Part shown: positions 14,234-14,752 of the stretch, piece after piece
Layout: the number at the start of each line of letters is the position of its first letter
Position numbering within the stretch: the stretch's first letter is position 1
DNA from: JBKPNX01 sp046732855
GTDB taxonomy: Bacteria > Pseudomonadota > Alphaproteobacteria > Geminicoccales > Geminicoccaceae
Length of the DNA stretch: 14,752 bases
NCBI GenBank assembly: GCA_046732855.1
Contig: JBKPNX010000136.1
Location: 1-14,752 of the forward strand
Direction: 5' to 3'
Position numbers and translations under genes: made by a program
The notes under the pieces: generated by a model
What the model saw: the letters and a program-made list of their open reading frames with translations, nothing else
Database searches by the model: none
What the model was told of the DNA's origin: nothing

Positions 14234-14249
14234 ACTCGCCTAGTTTACG
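14229..14249. promoter_or_regulatory. 8-bp inverted repeat across a stop codon
   Basis: CGTAAACT (14229-14236) and AGTTTACG (14242-14249) are perfect complements around CGCCT. The left arm contains the TAA of the unknown protein. No T-tract follows, so it is not a classic terminator; it resembles an operator or a recombinase/excisionase binding site upstream of the excisionase gene. Confidence 0.4.
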
Positions 14250-14282
14250 TACCAAGAAAAGCCGGGAAGTTCGATTATATAA

Positions 14283-14328
14283 ACGTTCACCTCGACGCAA
14301 CGGAGCGTCGTAGCGCAAGGGTGAACGT
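14283..14328 (+). promoter_or_regulatory. Nested leader hairpin abutting the excisionase start
   Basis: ACGTTCACC (14283-14291) pairs perfectly with GGTGAACGT (14320-14328), which ends at the base before ATG 14329 and overlaps the AAGGG ribosome binding site. Inside, CGACGC (14293-14298) pairs with GCGTCG (14305-14310). When folded, the ribosome binding site would be largely sequestered. An A/T-rich TATATAAA (14276-14283) just upstream may be a -10 element, in which case the palindrome could instead be an operator on DNA. Confidence 0.5.
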
Positions 14329-14544
14329 ATGAAACACGTAGACAAGAAGCCGGTCGAGCCTTTGGCCCGGCCGATTCCTGAAGCGGCAAAGCGGGCTGGT
14401 TACGGGGAGACGCGGTTCCGCGAGCTGATCGCGGCCGGAAAAATCGGCTTCATCCGCAACGGCGATCGCACGCTCATCACAGATGATGAGATTCGTCGAT
14501 TCCTCAAAGAGGAGATGCAGTACGAGGCGGAGGCTGGCCAGTGA
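14329..14544 (+). CDS. Excisionase/AlpA-type helix-turn-helix protein
   Basis: Small DNA-binding proteins of this kind bend attachment-site DNA to favour excision, or regulate the integrase. The 71-residue product has a MerR-like winged helix-turn-helix over about 14-60 (IPEAAKRAGYGETRFRELIAAGKI, wing FIRNGDRTLITDDEIRRFL), the usual excisionase-family pattern. The ATG 14329 start directly follows the leader hairpin. Its stop overlaps the next gene's GTG by four bases (GTGA), so the two are translationally coupled. No other DNA-binding protein of this type is seen in the element, so it is the best candidate partner of the integrase. Confidence 0.82.
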   Translation: MKHVDKKPVEPLARPIPEAAKRAGYGETRFRELIAAGKIGFIRNGDRTLITDDEIRRFLKEEMQYEAEAGQ

Positions 14545-14752
14545 ATATCGATCAGGAACTGTTGGCGGGGCGCTTCGTCAAGGCGTCAGATCTGCCTGCC
14601 GGGGGTATGACCCTTCGAATCAGCAACGTTAAGTCCGAGCTGATGAACGACGGCAAGTACAAGCCTTGCGTTTACTTCTCGAACAGCAAGCAGGCCTTGG
14701 TTTTGAACCGCACCAACGCCAAGACTATTCGGACTATGTACGGCCCGCACAC
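14541..14752 (+). CDS. Element protein of unknown function, 3' end beyond window
   Basis: From GTG 14541, 70 codons are present and the frame is open at the right edge. The text (RFVKASDLPAGGMTLRISNV, YKPCVYFSNSKQALVLNRTNAKTI) looks like small proteins carried by prophages and integrative elements, with a beta-rich N-terminus, but I know no function for them. The start is supported by the four-base overlap with the excisionase stop and by the end of that gene (GAGGCTGG) acting as ribosome binding site. It is too short for an ORF caller because it lacks a stop in the window. Confidence 0.7.
   Translation, partial: MNIDQELLAGRFVKASDLPAGGMTLRISNVKSELMNDGKYKPCVYFSNSKQALVLNRTNAKTIRTMYGPH

Larger units (their letters stand above)
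12540..14752 (+). mobile_element. Integrated element (integrase end), truncated by the window
   Basis: Tyrosine integrase, an unknown small protein, an AlpA/Xis-type excisionase and a further small gene follow one another on the same strand, a usual order at the end of an integrative element or prophage. Hairpins and palindromes sit at the gene junctions. The left boundary is probably between 11.9 and 12.5 kb and the right boundary is not in the window. Conjugation, phage structural or cargo genes are not visible. Confidence 0.7.

Noticed and set aside
1..14752. CRISPR array or insertion sequence
   Set aside because: No regularly spaced direct repeats and no transposase with terminal inverted repeats were seen.

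Overview
The window reads as chromosomal DNA of a GC-rich alphaproteobacterium, probably of the Hyphomicrobiales/Rhodospirillales kind. This rests on strong G/C third-position bias, an alphaproteobacterial-style TatA N-terminus, paired Kup potassium carriers, a TRAP transporter of the mannitol/chloroaromatic type and an MbcA/ParS-RES toxin-antitoxin pair. The genus cannot be fixed from the sequence alone.

Left part (1-3845): the 5' part of an M24 metallopeptidase-fold gene on the minus strand, running off the left edge; then a compact divergent toxin-antitoxin operon (Xre/MbcA/ParS antitoxin 1299-1679, RES-domain toxin 1679-2134) with a recognisable promoter, an imperfect palindrome and a strong ribosome binding site; then, convergent with it, an acyl-CoA synthetase (2193-3845, minus).

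Middle (3846-5336): about 1.5 kb with no intact gene. It holds one recognisable relic, a small tatA-like gene at 4569-4762 with a good ribosome binding site whose transmembrane half and amphipathic-helix half lie in different frames, one base short of the expected spacing. A perfect 14-bp palindrome at 5157-5170 lies upstream of the transporters.

Transporter block (5337-11914, all plus): two tandem kup genes separated by 2 bp, with stretches of near-identical DNA; a doubtful 63-codon ORF; TRAP small permease (dctQ); a structured 56-bp junction; TRAP large permease (dctM); and a small three-helix membrane protein. No DctP-type receptor gene is in the window, so the TRAP permease must use a receptor encoded elsewhere. 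All five confident genes here end in TAG.

Right part (about 12.0-14.75 kb): a non-coding stretch with a good sigma70-like promoter followed by nested inverted repeats (possible small RNA or recombination-site DNA), then the end of an integrated element: tyrosine integrase, a protein of unknown function, an AlpA/Xis-type excisionase and the start of a further element gene. The two genes after the integrase have hairpins abutting or enclosing their ribosome binding sites, which suggests structured control of element expression. The far end of the element and any duplicated attachment site are outside the window.
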